From positions 29,876,603 to 29,940,602 of the forward strand of contig JAAALK010000289.1 of assembly GCA_019279435.1 (NCBI GenBank): DNA of 64,000 nucleotides, in the 5' to 3' direction. Under the pieces are notes generated by a model that was not told the DNA's origin, searched no databases, and saw only the letters and a list, made by a program, of their open reading frames with translations. The position numbers were made by a program, and so were the translations under genes. Below, in pieces: positions 45,803-56,784 of this stretch. The DNA is from Zizania palustris (Eukaryota; Streptophyta; Magnoliopsida; Poales; Poaceae). The first letter of the stretch is position 1, and each line of letters starts with the position of its first letter.

Positions 45803-46500
45803 ATGATTATCTGTGATACTTTCTTATGTTCCTGTTATTCTATTCTTGCATGTGTCGTGTGCGCTAGGGACGTTACAATGCTAGAAAGGGTAGAAAGATA
45901 CAATGTGTCTAAATGCTTGTTTGGTAGCAGGCTGGCTGAAGGGAGCCCAGTGAGCCCTCACGTAATCAAGATGATTGGTTGCGTAGAGCCTCTAGAGAGA
46001 CTGGGCACTCTACTAGAACCGTACCTAGCTATTGATGTCATTCTCTAGTCGCTCCCACTGAGCTTTGAGCCGTTCACCATGAATTATAACATGGTTGGAC
46101 TGGAGAAGACACTAGCTGAGTTACATGGGATGCTTAAAACTGCTAAGGAGAGTATTAGGAAGTCTCCTAATCAATTGATGATGGTTCAGAAGGAGGGCAA
46201 AAAGAGGAGGAGGAAAAAGGCTAAGACTACAAATTTGATCTCTAGTACGAAATCTAAACCGACTAGAAAGTCTAGGTTTGATCCTGCCAACTCTGATGTG
46301 TGCCACCATTACCATAAGCATGGGCATTGGAAGCACAATTGCAAGGTGTACCTGGAAGAGCAGAAGAACAAGAAGGGAAGTGGGACTTCCGCTTCACGCA
46401 TTAATGTTATTGAAATTAATCTTGCTACTCGTCCAAATGATTCATGTGTGTTTGATACCGTGTCGATGATTCATACTTCCAAATCATTGCAAGGGCTGAG
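45803..46500 (+). pseudogene. RT-E copia gag with zinc knuckle and start of protease
   Basis: The gag (UBN2-type) text reads RYNVSKCLFGSRLAEGSPVS, a TAG at 46046-46048 (Gln expected), SFEPFTMNYNMVGLEKTLAE, a Lys/Arg-rich stretch, zinc knuckle CHHYHKHGHWKHNC, and the start of the protease (CVFDTVSMIHTSKSLQ). The first Cys-x2-Cys is C-x2-Y and the active-site DTGS is DTVS, so function is lost. RT-D follows at once. Confidence 0.8.
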
Positions 46501-46504
46501 TAGA

Positions 46505-48523
46505 TGTTGGACCGAAACAGGCGACCAAAGGGGGGGTGAATGGGAGCTTTTAAAAATTCTGTTCTGCTGAACAGGCTTCGAAGACACCCTTCGAAGTGTC
46601 TGGTTCGGAGGTATCGAACACACTCCGAACACAAGCTTCGAATGGGGTAAAAGTCCGAAGTTCAGAACACTTCGCTCACCCTTAGAGACCCAAAAACGCA
46701 CTGAACTCTGCAAAGATAGTGCAGGCTCCGCACACAATGTGCCCGCAGGCTTCACAATACTGTACTTCACACAAGTACGTTTCCCTCAAAGAGCTCCGAA
46801 CAGATACTCCACACTAGTAACTTGTGCTAGGCTTCACACTTTGGAGTACTGAAACAGATACAAAACTGACTGCAATGAGGACTTCGTCTATGAGAAGGGA
46901 ACATGCCTCGAATGGACGTTTCACAAAGTGTTTCGCTAGTAAACCGTGAGGTCTAGCCTCCGATTTACACAGGGCGAACACACGCCAACATTGCTCAGAA
47001 ATTGCACAAATGTGAGGGAAAACACTTCGTTCAGATGAACACAGAGTAACAACTCTAGTTTGCACAAAGCTAAATGAAACGCGGAAAACTAAACTCACAC
47101 AGTGTGAAACATAGATACAAGTTCACGCAATCAATGAAAAAAATGGAAATTTCATTGTAAGAACAAGGAACACAAAAACTCACAAGTTCAAAGAAATCTT
47201 CATGGCGGCTGGCCAAGGCTACAGGAAAATAGAAGGTTCTAAAATGGATTACACAGTGTTACCCTAGACCTCAGCCTGCCTCTCCTTTTATAGGCACTAC
47301 TCTGACTTGCGAATAGACTACAATACCCCTAGGGTTTATAACGTTTTTGTCTCTAGCAGACACGAGGGTACAGATGGTAGTCTACATTATTGGAAGCTCC
47401 TTTTGTCACTCCGCAAGGCAGATAATATCAACCTTTGCAGAGCAGGCACAATCATCTTTTGTAAAGCGGAATCTTCTGGAGCCCTCTTCACACATGAAGT
47501 GTGCAAAGGCTTCAGTGACATGCTTCGAACCCAAAGGTCTTCGCTTCACCGAAGTCAGTCTTCGATACATTGACGGTTTTGAGACGAAGCCATCAAAGCC
47601 CTTGAGCCTTCGCACCATCACCTCCGGATTGGACCACCACGACTTTGCAGCAACTCCAGCTCGAACTTCATCCATCCCTGTACCGAAGCCATGCATGGTG
47701 GAAGTACTTCAAGTCATCCACACTCCGAAGCCTCACCTTCGGTGTATCTTCACCACCTTCCTAAGTCCCTCCTTCGTCCAACGCCTCCGCATGAAGCATT
47801 GCCATAAGCACTCCTTCGTAGTGTCTTTGCCCAGGGCACACTCCCGAAGAGCCTTACCCGGACTATGCCTTTGATGCACCTCAACTTCTGAGACCTTTGT
47901 CAGGTGTCCTTCCAAATGTATCCGTCTGGAGCACACTTGGTAGCCTTGCCTCATTCATGAGGACTTCGTCCTCCATCCTTTGAAGTCACTCATTCGGAGT
48001 CTCCCTTCGAAGTGCCTCAGCTCCGAGGACTTTGCCTCGGGGTACCTTCAGCCGGAGCCAACCTCCACACTTTCTGTCTTTGCCTGGTGCACCTCGACCT
48101 GAGGACCGACCTTGACCCCACGCAACCTCCATGATCGATCTCCCCGCTCACCTGGCATTAAGCTCCCTGCTTGACCTAGGTTCACCTGCTGCGAACCGTC
48201 CTATCGCCTTCGAAGTCACCTGCACACCACTGACAAGCAGACAAACGTTTCTAGTACCCCGGAGACCTCTCCGGAAAACAACCTCCGGTACACACTCCGG
48301 TGTACCACCCAACGTACCGAGCCCTTCGGTTCAGACTTCTCATCGTATTCTGCCGGACCCATCTGATAGACATACTCTGCTATAACAGCTGCAGCCAAGA
48401 AACACCGAACCCTTCGGTAAACCACCTCCGAACCCCTTCGGAGTGACCCCTTCGCCCAGAAGGTAACTTTTCAATCACTCATCACAGACTTGAAACCAAG
48501 GCACATCTCAACTTGGTTTCTCA
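46505..48523 (-). repeat. RT-D 3' LTR, 2019 bp
   Basis: The minus strand starts TGAGAAACC (48523) after the purine tract CATCAAGGGGGAGAT and ends GGTCCAACA (46505). The TATA box CTATAAAAGG is at about 47284-47293. Confidence 0.9.
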
Positions 48524-49760
48524 ATCTCCCCCTTGATGAGTGCATTGACAACCAAGTTCAAGTTTAAGAAAAGTTGAAATTTTTCAGCGCACAAGTAAAC
48601 ATAAAAACTCAGAAAAGAGCCAAATCATGTCACTTAATAAAATAATCTCTTCCCCCTTGACTCATGAAAAGCCATTTGTCAAAAACTCCCTCTTCGGCAA
48701 AGCATGAAGGCACATTTCTTCCCCTGAGATAAGCAACAAGTTCTCTCCCTTTGGCATAAAAATTCTTTCCCCCTTTTAAATGTCATCACTTGTCCTCCCC
48801 CTTTGGTAGGCAACAATGCATTCTCTCCCCCTTTAGCAATGCAAGAGTCAAGGATCTGTAAAAGATGCAAGGCTTCGAAATGATGAAAAGTGTGAAGACA
48901 TATAGTGCAACAATATACCAAATCATAATGTCAGGCTCAGATGCTCAACTCAAGTTAACATATTCCAGATCCAATATATGAGGCATGAACGTTTCAGATT
49001 GTTGAAAAGAAAAGCATCACCACTTAGACTAGTCATCTAGACAAGTGAAAGCAATAGCTGCTAAAGCTATTCAATTTCTACATAGGAAAGCAAGTCAAAT
49101 TTTATGGAGCATTTAGCAAACTTGGTAAGCAAAGGATTCATACTTGCAATTTTTTTGTTATATTACCAGAGGTTATTTGCTTGTCCACCTTATACTTTCC
49201 AACCAAGCAAGCCTAGGTCAAGAAAGACCATTAGAAGCTCAAGACAATGATTTTGGCAAACACTAAGTTATCCCAGTTCATACCAAAGTGCTATGGTAAG
49301 CAGTCTAGAATAAAATAGTGCGACAAGTAAACCCACCTAGATCTTTTCATTTTTAGCACATAAATCATGGATATTGATCTTTGGTGAGTACCAATTGTTG
49401 GATGATTCCATGAAAAGCAGTATTAGTTTCAAGTTGCAATTTTGCATCCAAAGTAAAGGATTCTAGCTACCAGGCAGATAAAAGAAAGCTAAAGCAATTC
49501 TGCAAAACACATGCTAGACACAAGACTAAGTAGTGATCAAGTTTGGAATTTTGTAAATTAAAATCATGCTCATACTAAAGGTAGATATATTAATCAGAGC
49601 TGGATGCATCATGATAATGAAAATTATGCAAAGGCATATAAAATCAACTAAATGGATCAACAAATAATCATAAAAGAAGCTAATGCAAAATAATTAAAGC
49701 ATGCCCCCTCACAAAATGTTGTAAGGATGAAAAATACCAAGTTCTCCACGCAAATAAGCA
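48524..49760 (-). other. RT-D 3' non-coding region with five polypurine tracts
   Basis: Between RNase H and the 3' LTR there is no coding sequence. From about 48525 to 48835, five C-rich tracts on the plus strand (purine-rich in sense: e.g. AAGGGGGAGA) occur about 50-130 bp apart. The one next to the LTR is the functional primer candidate. The rest of the region, to 49760, is AT-rich. Confidence 0.7.
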
Positions 49761-49762
49761 AA

Positions 49763-51460
49763 TCAAGACGCATCAAGGGGTTTGGTAAAAATGTCGGCAA
49801 GCTGGTTCTGGGTATCAACATATTGAAGTTCAATATAACCCTTCTCATTGTGATCTCTGAGAAAGTGATATCTCACATCAATGTGTTTGATTCTGGAATG
49901 CTGAACCGGGTTGTTTGCAATGCAAATGGCGCTAGGGTTATCACAAAACAGTGGAACACTCTTATAATCTAACCCAAAATCCCGCAGAGTGGAAACCATC
50001 CACAAAATCTGTGAGCAATAGCTAGCTGCAGCAACATATTCGGCCTAAGCCGTAGATTGCGCAACGCTAGACTGTTTGCGAGAGGACCAGCAAACAAGAG
50101 AAGTACCCAAAAATGACAAGTACTAGAGGTACTCTTCCTATCAATTCTACACCTAGTAAAATCTGCATATGAATAACCATGAAGACACAAAGAGGAAGAT
50201 TCAGAATACCAAATGCCAAATTCGAGGGTATGCTTGAGATACTTGAGAATGCGCTTTACCGCTTGGCGGTGCGAAGCTCGTGGCGAAGCTTGAAAATTAG
50301 CGCACAGACACACGGTGAAGTGTATGTCCGGCCTCGTAGCAGTCAAGTAGAGGAGAGAGTCATTCATGCTTTGGAACTCCATCTGATCTACGACTTCTCT
50401 ATCCTCGTCAGTATCCAATGCTACCAAAGTAGTCATCGGAGTGGCGAGAGGCTTCACATCAGCCATTTCAAACTTCTTGAGCAGGTCCTTTATGTACTTT
50501 GTCTAATGCACGAAGGTACCTTGTTTGCTTTGCAAACCAAGGAAAAACATGAGTTCGTCCATCATAGACATCTCAAACTCCCTACTCATGGTATCTGCAA
50601 ACTCGGCAACTAAAGCATGAGAAGAGCCACCAAAGATGATATCGTCAACATAAATCTGAACTAGAAGGAAATCTTTGCCATGCTTGAGAGTGAAAAGGGT
50701 TTTATCAACTGATCCCATCAAATACCCTCGTTCAAGCAGAAAAGACTTAAGTCTATCATACCATGCCCGAGGGGCCTGCTTGAGTCCATAAAGAGCCTTA
50801 TGAAGTTTAAGGACTCTATGGGGTTATTTGGGGTTTTCATAGCCGGGGGTTGTTTTACATAAACATCACGCCTATGAAGCCATTAAGAAAAGGAAAAATT
50901 ACTCACATGCCATTATAATTTTCAGAAATTGCCTACATGCCACTGTCAGTGACTGTGGCGGCCCCCATCTGGCAGTGACACAATGATGGCATTTTGGCAA
51001 ACCGTAAAAATCGTAATGGCACAGAAAAAATTAACCCTTAAGAAAAGCACTTTTGACATCCATTTAATAAAGTTTGAAAAAGTTCTAATGGCCTCAAGAC
51101 GTGCAATAGGTGAAAAAGTTCCAGTAAAATCAATCCCTTCTAATTATGAAAAACCCTGAGCCACAACTCTAACTTTGTTTCTAACTATAGACCCATCCTC
51201 CCCTTGTTTGTTTTTGAAAATCTATTTTGTTCCAATAAAATGAACATTAGGAGGGGGATCTACAAGTGTCCAGAGTTGGTTTCTCTCAAAATTTTCAAGT
51301 TCTTCATGTATGACATTGATCCAACTAGAATCAGATAAAGCATGACTCACATCTAAGGGCTCGAAAGAAGCAACAAAAGTAGAATCAATGAAATGAGCAT
51401 GATAATGTGTTACCATTTGATCAAGCTCACCAATGATCTGCTCAGGAAGATGCATCCTTT
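49763..51460 (-). pseudogene. RT-D reverse transcriptase and RNase H, frameshifted, MITE inside
   Basis: Pieces in sense order: NQLWTLVDPPPNVHFIGTK (start of RT, 51222-51455), a MITE at 50893-51037, YVDDIIFGGSSHALVAEF (50503-50721, catalytic YVDD), LYLTATRPDIHFTVCLCANF, and RNase H ending DIFTKPLD (49763-50005). Frameshifts separate the pieces. There is a stop in the RNase H region (SYADFTRC...). Confidence 0.85.
50893..51037. mobile_element. MULE-type MITE, 145 bp, in RT-D RT
   Basis: It has a perfect 10-bp target duplication TTAAGAAAAG (50883-50892 and 51038-51047). The ends share an inverted CATGCCATTATAATTTT / TGTGCCATTACGATTTTT core with small offsets. The 9-11-bp duplication suggests the Mutator superfamily. 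It is related to the decayed copy at 5572. Confidence 0.75.
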
Positions 51461-51761
51461 TAATGTGATGAGGAGCCTCGTGGCGGGATGCAGTCTCCCC
51501 CTCAACTTGTACCGATGAGTGGTCGAATATGACCGATGTCGAGATAGTAGCTTCGGGGCCTCTCGCCGAAGTGGTCGAAGCGGGGTCGACTTCGGGGGTC
51601 GATGTCGAGGGTATTAGGGGATCATCCTCGAAGTCTTCTGGATCTTCGTCTTCAAAGATAGTCTATTCCATATCGTGTTCACTTGCCTGTTCAAAAGAAG
51701 AGCTAACACAGGGGTTTGATTCATCAAAAGTCACATCACATGACTCGATGATAGTGTTAGT

Positions 51762-52379
51762 TTACAAATTGTAAACACGATAAGAATGACCATGGGTAGT
51801 GTATCCCAAAAAGATCCCGTCAGAAGAACGCGACTCAAATTTGTCCAAATTTCCATGTTTTAGGATAAAACATCGACAACCAAATACTCGAAGATGAGTA
51901 ACTTTGGGCTGTCTCCCAAAACGTAGCTTAGATGAAGTCAAGTTCAAGATTGAGAGCAAGAAAATTCGGTTTGAGATGTAACAAGAAGTGTTCATGGCCT
52001 CAGCCCAAAACTTTCTAGGAGTCCTGTGCTCATCGAGCATCGTCCTAGCCATCTCAACCAAAGTACAATTCTTTCTCTCAACAACACCATTCTGTTGAGG
52101 GACCCACGGAGTAGAGAATTGATGTTCTATGCCATTATCCATGCAAAAGTCAACAAAGAGACTAGTCTTGAACTCGGTGCCATTATCACTTCGAATGAAC
52201 TTCAATGTACCAGGGAGTTCAGTAAAAAGTCTCAATGCTAAGCTCCAAAAGTGTGAAAACACTTCATCCTTGCTAGATAAAAAGAAGACCCAAGAGTAGC
52301 GAGAGAAATCGTCGACAATGACAAGTACATACCACTTGCTGCCTAAAGAACTAACCCGAGAAGGACCTACAGTGTCCAT
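51762..52379 (-). pseudogene. RT-D integrase core
   Basis: A 205-codon open piece contains the copia integrase core: MDTVGPSRVSSLGSKWYVLV (first Asp), VDDFSRYSWVFFL, IRSDNGTEFKTSLF (second Asp), PQQNGVVERKN (Glu), FWAEAMNTSCYISNR and a GIFLGYTTHGHSYRVYN tail. Catalytic residues are present, but the zinc finger upstream and the junction to RT are broken. Flanking sequence 51460-51760 is the variable linker before RT. Confidence 0.87.
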
Positions 52380-52689
52380 ATGAATAAGTTCTCTGGGTTA
52401 TTCTGTCATCACCATAGAGATAGATGAATGCGAAACATCAATCATTTTCTCATGTCGACAAGGAACACAAACTAAATTCTTCTCAAATTTGAGCTTGGGC
52501 AATCCTTGTATCAGACCTAGGGCACTCAAAAGAGCTAGCAACTCAAAACTCATATGCCCTAGTCTCCTATGCCACTTCCAGAGCTCAGAAGTAGAATGTG
52601 TAACTAAGCAGCGAGAAGAACCAGATGAATCAGAAAAATCAGCTCAAAAAACTCTCCCAACTCTAAAAATCTTGCAAACCAAAACACCA

Positions 52690-52971
52690 TCAGAATTGAG
52701 TACTTGCGAAGTATCGCAGTGATAACGCACCCTCATCAAGCAACTGAGATACAAAAAGCAAATTGTATCCCAAATTTTCAACCAAAGCAACATCTTTGAG
52801 AGTGAAATTCAAATTGATTCTTACCACACCTTTAACTTTCACTATACTCCTTCGATTATTGCCGAAGGTGATTTGCTCCTTTTGCTTGGTTGTGGTGAGG
52901 CTAGAGAACCATGTTGCGTTCCCGGTCATATGGAGCGAATAACTAGAGTCCATGATCCACGTGCCCTCCAA
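52690..52971 (-). pseudogene. RT-D aspartic protease
   Basis: It reads GTWIMDSSYSLHMTGNATWF. In active copia proteases the motif is DSGCSRHMTG; here Gly of the D-S/T-G triad is Ser, so the enzyme would be inactive. Then ITFGNNRRSIVKVKGV and VENLGYNLLFVSQL match the family. Confidence 0.8.
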
Positions 52972-53178
52972 GCCTTGGTCTGGTGCCTACACACAACGGG
53001 AAAGCCTCGATCGCTCAGTGCTGGGGTGAGTGAAAATATGATGAGACATCCATCACTAAGAGATACAAGCAGTAGGCAAAGTAAAAGTAGACTGTCTACG
53101 CACAGGTAAAGTAGAGTGATGCAAAGTGCGAGGTCTACCTACATGATGCAATCCAGACACATGACGAGGTCTCCCTAC

Positions 53179-55056
53179 CTATCGAGGTACAAAGCCACTA
53201 ACACGTGGTCTAGCACCATATGAGACATGGTATACACCACGAGGTACATAACCTCTCCGAGAAGCATGGGGAGCCTCAAAACCAGGACGTGAGTAAAAGT
53301 CAGGCTCATGCATACCTAGAGAAGGGTAATGCATGTCCTGAAAACTCAATGCCTGTGAACGTCGCTCATCCTTGATGTGACGAAAGCAAAACCCAACCAA
53401 ATGACCCACCCGCTGACAGTAAGAACAATGAAACATTCTCCTAGGGGCACTTGCCTGGGTCATAGGAGCAATTCTCATAGTCTCCTTGGGTTTATGCTGA
53501 GGGTTTTTCTTGAGTGGAGGAGGTGGAATTTTCTTGATAGGCTGGATAGGTTTCTTGGCTTTCTGTGGAGTGTCTAACTCGGCTCTCTATTTCTCTAAGG
53601 TAGTGGGTGAGGAAAGTACAATTGTGCTCTGAATGTCTATAGAGGTTCTCTCAAAACCCAACTCTAGAGCTAACCCTGCCCTGTCAGCACACATCTTGAT
53701 CTTGGCCAAGAGCAAATCCATCCTTCCCTTTCCCTCAGTGCATTTGTTTACCACAGAAAGAAGCTATTCATTTTCAGTCATGAGATTTTCAGCTTGCCCT
53801 CTAGCAAAACTTAGTTGGTCCTTAAGGGTGATACAGGTGGAACAAGCAGGCTGCACATCCTTAGAACACTCAGCACTTTCCAATCTAGCCTCTAATTCCT
53901 TAAAATGCTTGTCTCTCAAGTTAATGCTATCAATCAATAAAGGACAATTTAAACAAGAATTAGGAGAAATAGGTCTAGACCCCACCACCAAAAGCTGCTT
54001 CTATGCAGTCTCAAGCTCATCAATAGTTTGAGCATGCACAGAATGCAACTGAGCAAGCTCACCCATAACAACAGTGTAAGATTCACATTCAACATCATAA
54101 ATTTTAGACTTACGCATGGCATAATCAGTTGAAACAGATTCTAGCTTAAGTATAAGGTCTTTTCTATCTCTAGCAGCCTGAACATGTAATCTATCCTGAC
54201 CAAGAACTACCTAATTCAATTCATCTACTTTAATGGAGAGCTAGTCATAGGATAGTGGTACCTCAGATGAGGCAAACTCATCGCCGCTGTGAGTGCTGTC
54301 GGCCATGAAGCAAAGGCCGGTGAAATCTCTTGCCTTCTTCTCCTTCTTTTCCTCCATCCTTGGAGACTCTTCCTCCTCATCAGAGCTCGACTCCTCAGTT
54401 GAGGAAGTGTCGATGTTGCTGAGTGGTGGGACAAAAGCTCTGGAAGCAGCTTTGGCTACCCTCTTAGCCATCTTGCCGTGCTTACCCTTTGTGTAGGGTT
54501 TTCTCTCCTTGTGGTGTTTGGGGCGCTCACTCTCTTCTCTCCTCTTAAGCTTTGGACAATTGGCCTTGATGTGAGAAGTATCACCACATTCAAAACACCC
54601 ACTAAAACCACTTCTCTGCTGATCCCGTCCCTCATTGTGAAAACGGGTGAATCTCTTGGCTATGAGAGCAAGCTCCTCATCATCTAGTGTATCCACCTGT
54701 TCTTTAGTAATAGAGGCCAGGGAGGACAAAACAAAACCACCTGTAAGAACACAAGTGCTAGATGAGCTTGGTTCTGAAGTGGTGCCACGGCTAGAGCCAG
54801 AAACTAGTGCCAAAGGCTGAGACAATGAGTTCCCGTGCCCTGCAAGAGATGTCTTGGCAATCTCTGTGGACTTCAGCTTGCTAAAGAGTTCATTACAAGT
54901 CAATGTGTCATACCCTGTGGACTCCTCAATGCTGGATATCTTCACTTACCATATGCTACGATCAAGAGCATAGAGAAGCTTGATAGCCCTATCATGGTAA
55001 TTGTAAGCAAGCGTCCCAATGGATCACAAGTTACTCACAATCACATCAAAGCATGA
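53179..55056 (-). pseudogene. RT-D gag with two zinc knuckles
   Basis: The 234-codon piece 54241-54945 contains CFECGDTSHIKANC (zinc knuckle C-x2-C-x4-H-x4-C) followed by acidic and Lys-rich tracts. Downstream comes a helical Cys-rich piece (53764-53991, LRDKHFKELEARLESAECSK). At 53179-53478 there is a second knuckle, CSYCQRVGHLVGFC, before the protease. Frames are broken between pieces. The long distance between the knuckles is filled by a coiled-coil-like region. Confidence 0.78.
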
Positions 55057-55505
55057 AAACATGGCATCTATAGATTCATCAGGGCCTTGCACAAACAGCT
55101 GATACTGTTGATTGTATGTGCTCTGGCACCTAGCCTTGATCTAGGTAGAGCCCTCATGAAACACAGTGAGTGAAGTCCAAATCTCCCTAGCTGTCCTCAG
55201 GTGTTGTACCCTATCAAACTCACTTCTGCTCAAGCCAATGAACAATATATTTCTAGTTTTGGAGTTAGAATTATACTAGTCTTTTTCTGCCTGAGTAGTG
55301 TGGGTTTCAGGGATGGAGTATTGTGAGTCCATAATCTCCCATATTACATTTCCTTATCTTAGCAAGTAAGCCTCCATGCGCACCTTCCAATATGCGAAGT
55401 CAGTTCCATCAAATAGAGGTATTTTACTAACTCTGTCCATGTCTCCAAAAGATCACAAAACTGGTTAAGGTCAACTGGTGATCTTAACCAAGTTCTGATA
55501 CCAAT
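55057..55505 (-). other. RT-D start of gag, leader and primer site
   Basis: A degenerate gag N-terminal segment and the leader lie between the recognised gag frame and the primer site at 55492-55503. The frames are too broken to define a start codon. Confidence 0.5.
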
Positions 55506-56784
55506 TGTTGGACCAAAACAAGCGACCAGAGGGGGGGGGGGGTGAATGGGAGCTTTTAAAAATTTTGTTCCGCTGAACAAGCTTCGAACACACCCTTCGA
55601 AGTGTCTAGTTCGGAGGTATCAAACACACTTTGAACACAAGCTTTGAATGGGGTAAAAGTCTGAAGTTCAAAACACTTCGCTCTCCCTCAGAGACCCCAA
55701 AATGCACTGAACTCTGCAAAGATAGTACAGGCTCCGCACATGAGGTGCCTTCGAGCAGGCTTCGCACTATTGTACTTCACACAAGTATGTTTCTCTCAGA
55801 GAGCTCCGAATAGATACTCCACACTAGTAACTAGTACTAGGCTTCGCATTTCGGAGTGCTGAAACAGACACAAAATTTACTGCAATGAGGACTTCAGCTA
55901 TGAGAAGGGAACATGCCTCGAATGGACGTTTCACAAAGTGTTTCACTAGTAAACAGTGAGGTCTAGCCTCCAATTTACACAGAGCGAACACACGCCAACG
56001 TTGATCAGAAATCGCACAAATGTGAGGGAAAACACTTCGTTCAGATGAACACAAAGTAACAACTCTGGTTTGCACAGAGCTAAATGAAACATAGAAAACT
56101 AAACTCACATAGTGCGAAACACAGATACAAGTTCATGCAATCAATGAAAATAGAATGGAAACTTCATTGCAAGAACAGGGAACACAAAAAATCACAAGTT
56201 CAAAGAACTCTTCAAGGCACTGGCCAAGGCTACAGGAAAATAGAAGGTTCTAAAATGGAGTACACAATGTTACCTTAGACCTAAGCATGCCTCTCCTTTT
56301 ATAGGCACTACTCTAAATTACGAATAGACTACAATACCCCTAGGGTTTACAACGTTTTTGTCTCTGGTAGACACGGGGGTACAGATGGTAGTGTACTTTA
56401 TTGGAAGCTCCTTTTGTCAGCTTCACAGGGCAGACAATATCAGCCTTTGCAGAGTAGACATGATCAGCTTTTGTAAAGCAGAATCTTATGGAGCCCCCTT
56501 CACACACGAAGTGTGCAGATGCTTCGGTGACATGCTTCGAACCCGAAGGCCTTCGCTTCACCGAAGTCAGTCTTCAATACATTGACGGTTTTGAGCTGAA
56601 GCCATGAAAGCCCTTGAGCCTTCGCACCATCACCTCCGGATTGGACAACCATGGCTTCGTAGCAACTCTAGCTCGAACTCCGTCTGTCCGTTTACCGAAG
56701 CCATGCATGGCCGAAGTACTTCAAGCCATCCACACTCTGAAGCCCCACCTTCGGAGTATCTTCACCACCTTCTGAAGTCCCTCC
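55506..56784 (-). repeat. RT-D 5' LTR, truncated by RT-C
   Basis: It matches the 3' LTR from 46505 to about 47776 position by position. It contains a run of 13 G where the 3' LTR has 7, and the CTATAAAAGG box near 56290. It stops at CCCTCC (56784), where RT-C starts. Confidence 0.87.

Larger units (their letters stand above)
43003..46504 (+). mobile_element. RT-E: copia element, 5' LTR and gag, interrupted twice
   Basis: The LTR starts TGAAGGATATGCCC at 43003 and ends CCCCAACA at 45143. After removing the solo LTR at 43598-44950 and its target copy it is about 0.78 kb. TGGTATCAGAGC (45145-45156) is the Met-tRNA primer site. Gag follows. RT-D interrupts at 46505. The rest of RT-E would lie to the right of the window. 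Confidence 0.82.
46505..56784 (-). mobile_element. RT-D: SIRE/Maximus-like copia element
   Basis: The 3' LTR is 46505-48523, the internal region 48524-55505, the primer site 55503-55492 (TGGTATCAGAAC on the minus strand) and the 5' LTR 55506-56784, cut by RT-C. The domain order protease, integrase, RT, RNase H identifies copia. The left target copy is GTAGA (46500-46504); the right one is outside. A long gag, a long 3' region and several polypurine tracts fit the SIRE/Maximus group. Confidence 0.88.
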
